DNA from: Stenotrophomonas raiganjensis (SeqCode) | Lineage (GTDB): Bacteria; Pseudomonadota; Gammaproteobacteria; Xanthomonadales; Xanthomonadaceae | Reading direction: 5' to 3' | Length of the DNA stretch: 64,000 bases | Assembly (NCBI RefSeq): GCF_030658505.1 | Contig: NZ_JAUTXR010000125.1 | Span: 1 to 64,000, forward strand | Shown here: piece after piece, positions 10,668 to 21,700 of the stretch | Layout of the letters: each line of letters opens with the position of its first letter | Position numbering within the stretch: position 1 is the first letter of the stretch | Position numbers and translations under genes: made by a program | Notes under the pieces: model-generated | The model's input: only the letters and a program-made list of their open reading frames with translations | Told to the model about the DNA's origin: nothing | Databases searched by the model: none

Positions 10668-11012
10668 CTACTCCATCCACTCGAACGGCGGCTTCAGGCT
10701 GTCCCTCAGCAGGCGGTTCTCCGCGATCGCGTCCCGGTACTCCCGGATCTTGGCCACGTCCTCGCGCAGCCGGTCCTCGTGCCTGGCCACCCACAGCTCG
10801 GCCCCTGCCCGGCCCTGCTCGTAGCTGCTGCACCAGCGGAACGGACCGCCGGGGCCATGCCGATGCCGGTCCAGTGAGGCGATCCAGATCCCGTCGCCCA
10901 CACGTTCGGCCATGGCCACCACCCACACGCTGTGGCAGGCGATCACGGTGAGCGGGTCATTCGGTAAGCTGGCGGACCTGGTTGTCCAGCGGAAGTCGGC
11001 GGGGAGCGGCAT
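10668..11012 (-). CDS. Prophage border protein of unknown function
   Basis: 114 aa starting MPLPADFRW; not recognised. The C-terminal half is charged and helical (HEDRLREDVAKIREYRDAIAENRLLRDSL), compatible with a short coiled coil. The frame is open upstream to 11063, but I place the start at 11012. The upstream part overlaps a palindrome and a -10 box that are conserved at the matching gene of prophage 2 (start 55381). That makes a leaderless transcript more likely than a longer protein. It is the outermost gene of prophage 1 on this side and probably accessory. Confidence 0.65.
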   Translation of the reverse strand: MPLPADFRWTTRSASLPNDPLTVIACHSVWVVAMAERVGDGIWIASLDRHRHGPGGPFRWCSSYEQGRAGAELWVARHEDRLREDVAKIREYRDAIAENRLLRDSLKPPFEWME

Positions 11013-11019
11013 GGCCGGA

Positions 11020-11050
11020 AGGATACGGCCAGCCGTCGCAGATCCTGCGA
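11020..11050 (-). promoter_or_regulatory. Palindrome plus -10 box, leaderless promoter
   Basis: TCGCAGATCCTGCGA at 11036-11050 is a perfect palindrome with a 3-nt centre. The minus-strand -10-like box TATCCT is at 11020-11025, exactly 7 nt before the ATG at 11012. The palindrome covers the place of a -35 box. The same arrangement, with 18 identical bases around the palindrome, precedes the gene at 55381. Confidence 0.6.
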
Positions 11051-11104
11051 ACGGGTCGGCCACCTACCTGAACGGCCGGGAAGGCGGTTCCGCCGCGACT
11101 TCGA

Positions 11105-11287
11105 TCAGTCCTCGTCGGAGATATGGGGCGCCCCACGGAAGAGCCACACCCCCAGGGCAATGGCTCCCGTGACACATAAACCACCCCCAACGTACTTCAC
11201 CCACTCGCCGTCGAAGGCGCTCAGCGCCATCGCGCTGATGTAGCAAGCAAGGGCGGTATAGCCGGCGGCTTTGGTCTTGGAGTCCAT
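11105..11287 (-). CDS. Small two-helix membrane protein
   Basis: 60 aa with two hydrophobic helices (about residues 8-26 and 31-50) separated by a short polar loop, and an acidic C terminus. The size and topology would suit a holin or antiholin, but the lysis cassette with its own holin is elsewhere (35.5-36.7 kb), so the role is open. TATAGT at 11295-11300 on the minus strand lies 7 nt before the ATG, again a leaderless arrangement. A GTG 9 nt upstream is an alternative start. Confidence 0.65.
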   Translation of the reverse strand: MDSKTKAAGYTALACYISAMALSAFDGEWVKYVGGGLCVTGAIALGVWLFRGAPHISDED

Positions 11288-11322
11288 AGCCGGCACTATA
11301 CCGCCGATGCTGCCCTCTACTG

Positions 11323-14106
11323 CTACAGGGGCAAGAACCCCTTCAGTGCTGCCGCAATAGCTTGATGACCATCCCCGTTGGGGTGGTGGCTGTCGTATGC
11401 CAGCCCCCTTGTATTGGCTTCGCTCCAGGTATTGCCGAACACATCGCGGAGATCAAGGAAGAACCAGGCCCGATCCACTGCCAACTGCTTCAGTGCCGTT
11501 GCGTAGGCGTCGTAAAGGCCGTTTGTCACACCCGAAACGTTCGCCGGGAATCCCACGCATAGGCAACCGTTCGCCTTGGGGTAGAGCTGCTCTATGACCG
11601 TTTCCACCTGGCCCTTGTAAGCGGCAGCCGAAGTGCCAGCCCCTGCGTCATTGATCGTGCAGTAGTAGATGACGAAGTCAGGAGCAATGGTCTTCATCCC
11701 AGGCAGGCTGTTCCAGGGATTCGCTGCAGAGGCCAGGTTGGCAGCTCGCGCGCCCCCCCAACCTCCCTGCAGCAGCACAGGGGTTGCGGTCCCATTGAAT
11801 GCCTCGATGCCCTGCACAAAGGCACTGCCGCTTCCGGTGGGGGTTACCGCGATGTTGTGGCTCCCAGCTGCCACGTTATAGTCTCGGAAGGTCAGGAGCG
11901 CAGAGCCGGACGTATTGATTGTGTCCACCAGGACCCCGTCTATCCGAACCTGCAGAGCGTTGTTCAATCCCGTGAACGTGGCATACCACAGACGGAACTT
12001 GGTCACGCTGCCTACCGGAGAGTACGTGAGCGGGCCGGCCCCGGGAGCCGCGACCATGAAACTGGCGCCGAAGATGCTAGACACCGCAGCGTCGGGAGCC
12101 CAACCACTGCCCAGCGTGATCGCGGGGTTGAAGGTACTGAGGGGTACACCTGCTTCCTTGGTGTTCTGGTCACCGAACCAGCTGGATCGCTGATAGCCAA
12201 ACAGTTCCGCCAACCTCGCTGGGAACGAGGTCTCAGACGCCCCGGTGAGGCCAAGCGTTCCAGCCCCGCTGCCCACACCTTCCACGTTACTGTCACCGAC
12301 GACCATCAGCCTGGCCGGATTGCTTGCGCCTCGTGCCTTCGCTGCGTTCCACAGGTCCAGCGGCCCGGGAATTGGCGGATCTGGGAAGGTCTCCCTGCTC
12401 ACAACCTGCTCACCCCAGACCCTGATTGCACGGAAGTCGCCGGTGATAGGGCCGACTGGGACCTGTTGCCACGTTGCGCAGAAATCGACTGTCCTGAAGA
12501 TTTCGCCAAGGCTGGTCCCGGCCAGGATGTACTTGGTGTTTGCAGCGAGCGTCCGAACCAAGCCAGCCGTGGGGACGGGTGCTTTTTCCACCCATCCATC
12601 GCTCCGATCCCAAACCCGGGTCAGGATCCGGTTGTCTCGGAACACGGCAATCCACCCGTCATGGCTGTACGCCATGTCGACAACCTCAGCGGTCATCGGG
12701 TAGGAGATGATTTCATTCACGCCGGACCGTGGCTTCCCAAGGAACTGGCAGCGGAACACCCCATTCTTGGTTCCCCCGAACGCGGTCACTGCCATGTTGC
12801 CTACGCCGGCCAACGACACAGGGAAATCAATCGCGGTCGGACCTACCAACGTCCAGCTCGCACCTTGGTCAAAGCTGTACGAAAACGTGAAAGTGTTGTT
12901 GTTGCCTCGGTTGTACTGCGCAAGCACCACCTCGTCGCCGAAGATGTCACCGCCTCCGACAAAGCCCTGTGAGAGCACACTGCCGTCGATTGTGTTCAGG
13001 CGGTTGTTCTGCCAGTTGTCCGGCGATCCGCTCACGATGTAGCGCCCGGCCAGCGCAAATTTCGAGTTCGTAGGAAGCTCCTGCACGCCCTTGACGTTGA
13101 ATCCCGGCATGTCGGCGTAGTACGTCGCCTGGAACACGCTTGGGGTGTTTGCACAGGCTATGAGTCCGTTGACCTGCAGCTGCGACACCTCGGTGTTCTC
13201 TGCACCGAACACATTGGCCTGAGCCGTGGGGAACGAGTTTGAATCCTCGGCGATCCACAAAGTGCGCCCGAAGGTCAACGCCCACTTCGTGTCGACGAAG
13301 TCGGCAACGATCACGCTCCCAGCCCACATAGCACTCCGCCCGCGCGAATCGCTCACCAGCAGCGTCAGCTGGAAGGTCGCGTTATGGTTGATGCCGGCAG
13401 CTGCGACGGTGTGGTCCCACTCGAAATCATCGACAAAGAGTGGCTTGTTCTCACGGAAACGGATGCCGTTGCTGCCGATGTTGACCGTCTTCGCAGCTGC
13501 AGGCGCCTCGCCGTTCACCGTGGAATCGTAGACAGCGCCCTTGCTGGCTGACATGACCCGGTTTCCTTCCCTGGTCAGCACGACCTCTCCCGCTTCGTCG
13601 CGGTACTCCAGCAGCACCGACGCGCCAGCGTTTCCCTCTGAAGATGCGCCCTGGCGGACCTTGCACTTTGCCGAAGTCCGCTGACCGGGGTACACGGAAT
13701 AGCGCGAGGTGCTGGAAAGCGGTGAAATGCCACCGTTGTTGCTGTACTCGCCCGACCACTGGCCAACGATTGGCCCATAGGTCGAAACCTTCCAGCCGGC
13801 ACCGCACTCCCAGCCGGTCGGTCCCGACTCGAACCCAGGGTTGGAGATCGGGGCAGCTCCGGCCACATAGGCAGGCCAGGCCAGCACTACCTCCTGCGTG
13901 GCCTGATCCACGTAGAGCTGGTAGCCATCAGGCAGCTTGTCGCCATCGATCTGCCGGACCTGGCAAGCACCGACCGCGTTCTTGATCTGCAGGCGCCCCT
14001 CATAGGCCTGCGAAGGGAAGGCGTTGCCCAACCTCCCGGCCACATACAGGGCCAGCATACCTTCGCGCTGGTCGAGGTCAGGTCGATCGTAGATGCGCGC
14101 GGTCAT
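11323..14106 (-). CDS. Tail fibre/tailspike with C-terminal SGNH hydrolase domain
   Basis: 927 aa. The N-terminal part is beta-rich, with Asp-box-like segments (SFDQGASWTLVG, SHDGWIAVFRD) suggesting a beta-propeller. From about residue 600 an SGNH/GDSL esterase domain begins. Block I is VVGDSNVEG with the catalytic Ser, and block V is DSHHPNGDGH with the Asp and His. Phage SGNH domains usually deacetylate surface polysaccharide, so this protein likely binds and trims LPS or capsule. It overlaps the adaptor fibre gene by one base and forms the distal end of the late operon. Confidence 0.85.
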   Translation of the reverse strand: MTARIYDRPDLDQREGMLALYVAGRLGNAFPSQAYEGRLQIKNAVGACQVRQIDGDKLPDGYQLYVDQATQEVVLAWPAYVAGAAPISNPGFESGPTGWECGAGWKVSTYGPIVGQWSGEYSNNGGISPLSSTSRYSVYPGQRTSAKCKVRQGASSEGNAGASVLLEYRDEAGEVVLTREGNRVMSASKGAVYDSTVNGEAPAAAKTVNIGSNGIRFRENKPLFVDDFEWDHTVAAAGINHNATFQLTLLVSDSRGRSAMWAGSVIVADFVDTKWALTFGRTLWIAEDSNSFPTAQANVFGAENTEVSQLQVNGLIACANTPSVFQATYYADMPGFNVKGVQELPTNSKFALAGRYIVSGSPDNWQNNRLNTIDGSVLSQGFVGGGDIFGDEVVLAQYNRGNNNTFTFSYSFDQGASWTLVGPTAIDFPVSLAGVGNMAVTAFGGTKNGVFRCQFLGKPRSGVNEIISYPMTAEVVDMAYSHDGWIAVFRDNRILTRVWDRSDGWVEKAPVPTAGLVRTLAANTKYILAGTSLGEIFRTVDFCATWQQVPVGPITGDFRAIRVWGEQVVSRETFPDPPIPGPLDLWNAAKARGASNPARLMVVGDSNVEGVGSGAGTLGLTGASETSFPARLAELFGYQRSSWFGDQNTKEAGVPLSTFNPAITLGSGWAPDAAVSSIFGASFMVAAPGAGPLTYSPVGSVTKFRLWYATFTGLNNALQVRIDGVLVDTINTSGSALLTFRDYNVAAGSHNIAVTPTGSGSAFVQGIEAFNGTATPVLLQGGWGGARAANLASAANPWNSLPGMKTIAPDFVIYYCTINDAGAGTSAAAYKGQVETVIEQLYPKANGCLCVGFPANVSGVTNGLYDAYATALKQLAVDRAWFFLDLRDVFGNTWSEANTRGLAYDSHHPNGDGHQAIAAALKGFLPL

Positions 14107-15650
14107 CAGCCTGCCCTCTGGCCGACCAGGTACACGCGCAGTCCCTTGGCGTTCGCGGTGCCCACCTGGTCCACGTCGATAGTGATCTCGTCACCCTTGG
14201 CCAGGAGATTGCCGCCAGCCTCGAACACTGCCGGAATGGCAGCCGTCAGGGTGCTGCGCTCGTTGTTGTCGAAGGTCAGCTTCGTGGAAAGGATGCTGAT
14301 GCCGTTGCGGTTCACGTCGACGGTCAGCACCACACCAGTGGCCTGCGCCGTCGACAGGGTGGCGTAGATGCCCCCGTTGGCCACGGTGTCGAGCAGCAGC
14401 CCGTAGGGCAGGATCAAGCTGTCCTTGCCGGTGCCCGTGGCGATGTTCGTCCCCAGTAGCACGGTACGGTCGACCAGGTCGAAGCACTGCAGGTCGGGCG
14501 TTGAAGACACCCGCAGCAGGTCACCGGCAGCCACCCATGCGTCGGCGTCAGGCGCAAGGCAGGTGCCGCTGATGACACAGCCCGGTGCACGGGTCTTGGC
14601 CTGGAAGCTCGGCGGGATCGTGATCGGGCCTCCGCCTTCCACAACGAGGATCACCTGGCCAGCGCCCACCTGCAGCACCGAGAAGAACTGGCCTTCCTTC
14701 CAGTCCGCACTGCCACCCGTGTTCGCCCGGATGGTCAGAGTGATCGGCGTGGCCGAGTTGGCGAGGATCAGGGTGTTGTGCATGTCGCCGGCCAGCATGG
14801 TGCTGCCGGTGACGCTCACGATCCGTGGCGCAACCGTGTAGACCGGGGGTTGGCCGATCCACGGGCGGGCGTAGCCGCGCAGGGTCGTGAAGCCCCGCAC
14901 GCCGTCGCCGAGCGGCGGATTGAAGCGAATGGCCGGCGGCGCCCCTTCAGTGCCCGGGACGATCATGAACTCGCCGACGCCGTTGGCGTCGACCGGCCTG
15001 GACACCTTGTAATTGCCCGCGCCCGCGGTGATCTCGGCGGCGGTGTCATAGAACAGCGGATCCAGAACGTCTGCGCCTGTCAGGGGGAAGTCGGTCACCT
15101 CTCCGTCACCGGTGAAAGTCCACAGCTTGGGCGTAACACCGACCGTCCCACCGCCGTTCTGGATGCCCTCGATCATTGCCAGCAGCGTCCGCAGATTGAC
15201 TGCGTCTCCGTCCAGGCTTGCGTCGCCCACGTTGATGATGCGGCTGCCCTTCGCATCCCACACGAATTCGCCGGTGTCAGGGTCCTGCACCAGCTGCATG
15301 CCGCTATCCATCAGCTGCTGCAGTTGCATCACACGGTAGTCGAAGGCGTCTTCGTGGATCTCCGGGAGGAAAGCACCCTGGTTGGTAATGTCGGCTGGCT
15401 GATCGAGCGGCACCGTACGCAGGATCAAGATGTCCAGGTTCAAGGCAGGCGCAGTGTTGAAGGTGATCGTGCTGGCGTTCGCCCGCAGCCCGGTCACGGT
15501 GTACTGAGCTGGCGGCACAAGCTGATAGACCGGGTGCGTGCCAGTGAACACCTGGATGTGGCTCGACAGGAACGCCCTCGGCCCGTTGAACGCGGTGGCG
15601 ACGCCGTTCCCCACGTAGGTTTTGCGGCGGTCATTGGCGGAAATGGTCAT
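14106..15650 (-). CDS. Tail fibre with T7 gp17-like N-terminal adaptor
   Basis: 514 aa. The first ~150 residues match the podovirus tail-fibre anchor, including RRKTYVGNGVATAFNGP and the helical stretch AFDYRVMQLQQLMDSG. This domain attaches the fibre to the tail tube. The rest is beta-structured and ends in a jelly-roll-like region. A hairpin terminator lies between this gene and the giant virion protein upstream, so it may also be transcribed separately. The adjacent SGNH protein may be attached to this fibre, which would give a branched receptor-binding apparatus. Confidence 0.85.
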   Translation of the reverse strand: MTISANDRRKTYVGNGVATAFNGPRAFLSSHIQVFTGTHPVYQLVPPAQYTVTGLRANASTITFNTAPALNLDILILRTVPLDQPADITNQGAFLPEIHEDAFDYRVMQLQQLMDSGMQLVQDPDTGEFVWDAKGSRIINVGDASLDGDAVNLRTLLAMIEGIQNGGGTVGVTPKLWTFTGDGEVTDFPLTGADVLDPLFYDTAAEITAGAGNYKVSRPVDANGVGEFMIVPGTEGAPPAIRFNPPLGDGVRGFTTLRGYARPWIGQPPVYTVAPRIVSVTGSTMLAGDMHNTLILANSATPITLTIRANTGGSADWKEGQFFSVLQVGAGQVILVVEGGGPITIPPSFQAKTRAPGCVISGTCLAPDADAWVAAGDLLRVSSTPDLQCFDLVDRTVLLGTNIATGTGKDSLILPYGLLLDTVANGGIYATLSTAQATGVVLTVDVNRNGISILSTKLTFDNNERSTLTAAIPAVFEAGGNLLAKGDEITIDVDQVGTANAKGLRVYLVGQRAG

Positions 15651-15662
15651 GGGTGCATCGGC

Positions 15663-15695
15663 TCCAGAAAGAAGAAGCCCCGCATCTGCGGGGCT
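15663..15695 (-). terminator. Rho-independent terminator (minus strand)
   Basis: Stem AGCCCCGC / GCGGGGCT at 15676-15695 with a 4-nt loop, followed on the minus strand by the pyrimidine run CTTCTTCTTTCTGG. The same run follows the hairpin at 28451-28483, so both terminators derive from one template. It would limit readthrough from the virion genes into the fibres. Confidence 0.75.
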
Positions 15696-15707
15696 GGGCG
15701 TGGTCGA

Positions 15708-18700
15708 TTACTGCTGGTCCTTGGGTCGGCGGTACATGAGGTATGCGGCCGCCTCCGCGGGGTTGTCCGGGGTGTACTGGCCGGTACCGACGTCGTAGAG
15801 GTATTCGCCGGTGGTCAGCATCTGATTGCTGGGAATGCCGGTCAGCGGGCCGGCAGCGCGCACGCCGGTCTTGATCAGCTTCTCGGTGTCCGGATCCTCG
15901 TCGTCCTCGATCCAGTCCCTGCCTTCATCCCATGCGGCTTTGCCGAACTTTGCCAAGGCAATGCCCGCATCGGCGATGGGATTCGGGCGCCCCGTGCTGG
16001 GCTTGCCCTCGATCGAGGCATCGATCGCGCCAGCCACGTCTCGTAGAACTGGGAACGTCTGGAACGGGAACAGCAAGGTCTTCCGGGCGAGCCAAGCGCT
16101 CCAGTCATCCCATCCCTTCTCGTCGTCATCGCCACCGTCGGGGCCACGCATCATCAGCAGTTCGAACACCGCGTTGGACAACACGCCAGCCGACAGCCAG
16201 GTGCCCAGCGCTCGGGCCGGGGACTGCACGCGTCCCAGGTACAGGCCGCGCAGACCCGATTCCTGCAGCCGGTTGTTCATGATGATCATCGGGCCAATGA
16301 ACATGCGCACCCACTTGTATTTGGGATCTCGCTCTGCGGCACTGAGATCCTTCGGGGCGCCTGCCTGCTGCGTAGCGCGGATCGACTTGTCCGCTAGGCG
16401 TACAGCCTCGTCGACGCCGGCGCCCTGCGCCTGCGCCTGCTGGTAGCGGCCCAACCAGATGGCTCGCTCGGCCAGCGGCACCGTCCAGCGGTGGACCTCC
16501 ATGGCCATCTTCATGGCCGCCGCGCGGATGCCGCGCTTTCCCGACAGCTTGCCCAGCACCACCTGATAGGACGAATCCAGCGAGTTGGAGCGTTCCTCCA
16601 TGAAGGGCGACAGCGAGTGGATCATCTCCGTCATCTTGCCCGGGCTGCGGTAGTACGCCGCATAGCCGGTGGCGAGGTACTTCGTGTCAACGCGCGCCGC
16701 CGCCTGGATCGGCGCCACAACTGTGTTGGCAAATACCAGCGGCAGTCTGAAGCCCAGCGCGGCTACAGCCGTGTTGGTCAGAACCGCGTCGCCGATCTTC
16801 TCGAACACACTGGAACCTGGCTCAGACACTGAAGCGCCCCGCACGGCATTCCCAACGCTGCCATGCAGCGCTTGGTACGCTCCAACCGACAGCCGCTGCT
16901 GGATCAGGTTCTTCAGCTCCTGATCTTCCAACACCCGCAGCGCCTGCTTCACGTAGCCACGGTGCGAGACGTCGGTGATCACGTCATTCAAGTGCCGCGA
17001 CAGCACGCGGTGGTAGTCCAACAGCATCGGCGCTGCGTACTCGGTGCGCTCTTTCGTGTGGCCCTTGCTGGTCATGGCACGGCTGAAGGTGCCGCCCATG
17101 ATCTGTTCCTCCGCTGCGCGCGCTTGCTTGACGCCGCCGGCTCCCGCCCGGGGGTCGTACACCGCCGGGTAGTAGCCGCCGCGCAGGCTGACCATCGAGC
17201 CATCGGCCGCGGTGAAGATCAGCGGCATCGGCTCGACCTGCTCGGGTGCAACGCCCGACAGCCGGCGCTGCTGCTCCACGATGTCCGGCCACAGGCTGTT
17301 CACCGCGTCCCAGATGCCCTGCACCATCTGTGCGTCCGCCGGCGTGAGGTGGCCCAGCATTTCCGCGATGTTCTGCGGAGTGACCTGGACCACCTCGGCG
17401 TTCTTGCCGATGAACCCGCCGCGCATCAGCTTGTCGCGGTTGCCGGCATTGCCCATGTTCAGTGCCACGGCCACGATCGTGTTTTTCGACAGAGCGCGCC
17501 CCAGGCTCGGCACGTAGACCAGTCGGTTCAGGTCCGCCCGCTGTGCCGGGGTCAGGGCCTTCATGGTCTGCTCCAGCATGCCGCCGACGCGGTTGCGCAG
17601 CTCAATTCGCTGCTGCTGCGCTGCCTCTGCCTGGTTCCACAGGAAGTCGTGCCACGGGCCGGTCTCGCCACCGTCCAGCCACTCGACCACGGTCTCCGGG
17701 CGCAGTACCCAGTCCATCAGGCCGGTGTAGGTCGCGCCCACCTTCTGCATCGCGGTCAGGTCCGCATCGGAGAGCGGCAGCGGCTTTCCTTCAGCGATCG
17801 CACCACGAATGGCGCCGGCCAGCTCGGCCTGTGCGCTCTCCCAGTCACGCTGGTCCTTGTTGCTCAGCAGCTTGTTCTTCAGTTTGGCCAGACGCGCGAT
17901 GTTGGTCACCGCGTCGTGCAGCTCGCGGAACTCGGTAATCGGCAGGTCGGCGTAGTTCGTTACGCTTTCCGCCTCGACCCGGGCCAGCAGCGCGTCGCTT
18001 ACGGCGGTCAGATCGTCCTCGGCCTGGCGAGCTTCGACCCACTGCCGCAGGCTTTGGCGGCGCGCAACGGCCCGGCCGGACACGTCGCGGAACTCGTAGG
18101 TATCGGCGATGGTGTCCATCGCTTCCAGGTAGTCGGCGCCGGCCTTGCCCAGCCGCTCGCGGGCCTGCGGCGTCATCTGCCGACGGATGTAGCCGACCTT
18201 CGACTCGACCTCCTGCTGCACCGCACGGGCCTCAGCGAACAGCACAGCGTTCAGGGCCTGCTGCCGCTTCGTCTGCAGCGCGTCGGCATACTTGCCCGCG
18301 GCCGCCGCCTGCGCCGCCGCGCGCGCAGCCTTGCGCTCAGCGACCAGGTACTCATTGGGCCGGATCTGGCGCGCAGTCTTCTCGGCCAGCACGGCCTGCG
18401 CCACGGCCTTCAACTCGCGTCGGTTCGGCCGCGGCTCCTTGGCCAGGTCGGCCAGCACGCCCAGCTCGCGCTCCAGCAGCTGGATCTTGCGACTGCCATG
18501 CACGGCGTCCAACGCTCGCTGCGGCAGCGTGCCGTCGGTCATGGGCTCGCCGTGCCGGGCCTGCATGCGCGCATCTGCCTCCGCGCTCACACCCGCCAGG
18601 GTCTGCCGTACCGTCCACAGTCCCTGCACCAGCTCGTCGGCGGAGCTGAAGCCCAGCAGGGTGGCCGCCTCTTCGGGATGGGTGCCGCCCTTGCGGGCGT

Positions 18701-21700
18701 AGACCCGGCCCATCTTGTCGAGCAGGCCGTCGCCGTAGGTCGCCGCCAGCACGGCGCGGTCCAGCTTCAGGCCCTGCAGCTGCTCGGGCACCGGCTCGCC
18801 GCCCGCCTCCTTCCGCCCTGTCAGCACGCGGTAGGCGCGCACGATCGGCGTGGCCTCGACCTCCGCCTCGACCTCGTCGCGGATGGTGGCCAGCTCGTCC
18901 TTCCACCAGCGCTCGCGCGCCCGTGCATCCGCCTCCTGCAGCTGCGCCATCAGGTCGGCCTCAGCTTGCTCACGCGCCGCCGCGACCTGCTGCTGGTAGT
19001 CAGCGAACTGGCGCTCGGTCATGCCCAGCGCCTGCGCTTCGGCCAGGTCTCGCGCGATCGGCTCGAACCCCACCCGGACCTGTGCCGCTTCGATCTCTTC
19101 CTGGCTGGCCAGCATGCGGTCGAACACGCCGCGCACTTCGTCGGTCAGCTCCACATCGAGATTCCGCAGGCTGCGGTAAACCCCGAGAATCCACTGCTTG
19201 AACTGGCTGAACACCGATTGCAGCTCCGGCGTCGGCGCCCTGCCCTCGCCTAGGTAGGCCTCAAAGCCGCGGGCGAACTGTTCGTGCTGATCGACGCCGA
19301 TCTGGTCAGCAGACTCGACGCCGAACCACTTCAGCAGGGCATCCAGATCGGAGCGGATCTGCGGCGAGGCGTCCTCCGCCGTGGCTAGGTCGCGGTAGAC
19401 CTCCAGGAAGAAGTGCCCGGATTCGTGCAGGAACGTGGATAGGTCGGCGCCCTTGAACAGGCTGATCTGCATGGCACGATCGGGCCCGATCTGAATCTGA
19501 CCACGCGGTGCGGCGCCGCCTTGGAACAGGATGTCGCCGGCCAGCACCTCGCGCGCAGCGGCGTCCGGCAGCGCCACGCTCCAGGTCTGCCGCTGCCCTT
19601 CGATCGGGTCGTCTTGCACGATCTCGCCGCCGGTGCGTTCTGCTTCCGTGCGCGCTTGGTCCAAGGTCAGGAAGTCGCGGGCCTGGCCCTGCTCGTCGGC
19701 CAGAAACCACTGGCCCGCGCGCTGAACATAGGCGCTGCCCTCGCGCTCGATGGTCTGCTGCCCACGGCCATCGGTGGCCACCTGCGGCCGGCCGAACAGG
19801 CTGCGCAGGGCATCCATCCCACGCTGCATCAGGGTGCGCGGTTGGGACTCTGCGCCCTCTGCCGGCGCCTCGGCCGCATCGATGCCGGCCGCATAGCGCT
19901 CGTACAGCGCCACCGGATCCTGCCCGGTGACCTCGCCCAGCCGGCCGAACATGGCTCCCCACAGCTGCGCCTGGCTCTCGGCCTGCGCCGCGGTATACCG
20001 CTCGGTGCCAACCAGCTGCGCCATGACCGACTGTTGCACTTGCGCGCGGGCATTCGCTGCCGTGGCATCCGGCGCCGGCGCGTCCAGCGGCACTCCCAGC
20101 TCGCGAGCCATGGCGTCGATGTCGAGCGTTTCCAGCTCCGCCGGCGACAACCCCTCTGCGGTCGTGCGAGCGTTGCGCAGGATCTCGTCGCGGTTCGGCA
20201 GCCGCGGGACAGCAGCCATCCACTCGGCCATTGGGATCACGACCTGACCGGTCGCCAGCTGCTCGGCCAGCGCCGACTCGCCGCCAACCATGTCCTGCAG
20301 CACCTGCGGTGCGGACTGGAACAGCGTCTGCGCCTGGTCAGCGTCCAGATACACGCGCGCGTCTTCGCCGGCCACCTGCGCCGTCAGCGCCTTCATGTCC
20401 TCCGGCGAGCGCTCCCCCAGTTTCAGCTCGCCGGCAAGCTCGGTGGCAGCGCGCAGCCGGTCGTTGCTCTGGCCCGACTGCATCACCTGGTCCAGGCGCT
20501 CGTTGATCCACCGCACCTGCCCGGACGCGCGCGCAGCGCGGTAGTTGGCGTGCACCTCGACCGCACCGGTGGGGACCTCGGCCAGGCCCTCCATGATGAT
20601 GTCGCCCCACTTCAGGCGTTCCTCGGTCAGCAGCTGCGCCGTGGCCTCGCCGGCCGCTCCGCCACCCAGCTGGACGCCGGCCTCGGCGCCGGTGCGCAGG
20701 ATCGCCGAGGACGCGCTGCGTCGGGCGTTGTTGATGAAGTGGCCCGCCACGCCGGCAGTCAGCGCGTCGAACACGCCGATCGCCACGCCGCGCTTGGCCG
20801 CCTTGTCGCGCGCGGCGGCCATCTTCTGCGGATCGCGCAGGAACTGGCCTACCGCATAGGCGTCGGTCGGGTCGACCTTCGCGTCCTGCATGGCGTCGGC
20901 GATACTGGCGCCGAACTCGGTCAGCCCCGAGCCGGTACCGGCCGAGGCCGCGGTCACCACGCGGCTACCGCCGCCCGTGGCCGCCGTCAGCGCCAGGCCC
21001 GGGGCGCCCATGCCGATCGACTGCCCCAGGGTGACCGCAATCGCGCCCAGCGTGTCGGTGCCGCCGCCGGCCAGCTCGCGCACGGCACCGCCGAAGCTGC
21101 CGGCGTTGTTCGCACGGTCGAACGCCTGGAACCCACGGTCGGTGCTCGCGCTGGTCACATCCGCGGCCTGCGCGCGGCGCTCCTGGTCTGCACGTAGTGC
21201 CGCTTCCTCCGCCGAGCGATCCGTGGTCATGCGGCCGGTCGCTGGATCCATCACAGCCGGGCCATCAGGCAGCAGGGACAGTGCATTGGCCTTGCCGCGC
21301 TGCCAGCCGCTGACGATGCCGCCGATGACCTGCTCCAGAATGTTCGGCTCTGCAGTCGCGCGGGCCTCGCCGGTCACCAGCGAGTTGGCATAGGTGGCCA
21401 GCTTCGGGGCCTCATCGCTGGCCAGCGCCATGCGGCGCGGATCGCTGAGGAAATCGCCTACGTGGGGCGACGCGCGGCCGGCGTCGTCGATCTCCTGCCG
21501 GCGCGCGTCCTGCTCGTAGTCGGCGAGGTTCGCCGCCACGACGCCGAAGGGCTGGCCAAGCTGGTCCGACAGCTGGTTCGCGCGCGCGGCTTCTTCTGGC
21601 TTCTGGCGGGTGCCGGTGTAGGCACTGCGCAGGGTCACCCGCCGGTTGCTCTCGATCTCATCCGACAGTTCGTCGAAGCCTTCCAGCACGTTTTCGATCA

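Noticed and set aside
11036..11050. LexA box
   Set aside because: The palindrome TCGCAG-N3-CTGCGA does not resemble the gammaproteobacterial or xanthomonad LexA sites known to me; left as an orphan operator.
16863..19253. 796-aa open frame opposite the giant virion gene
   Set aside because: His/Leu/Gln-rich antisense translation of helical repeats; the minus-strand gene is continuous and makes sense.
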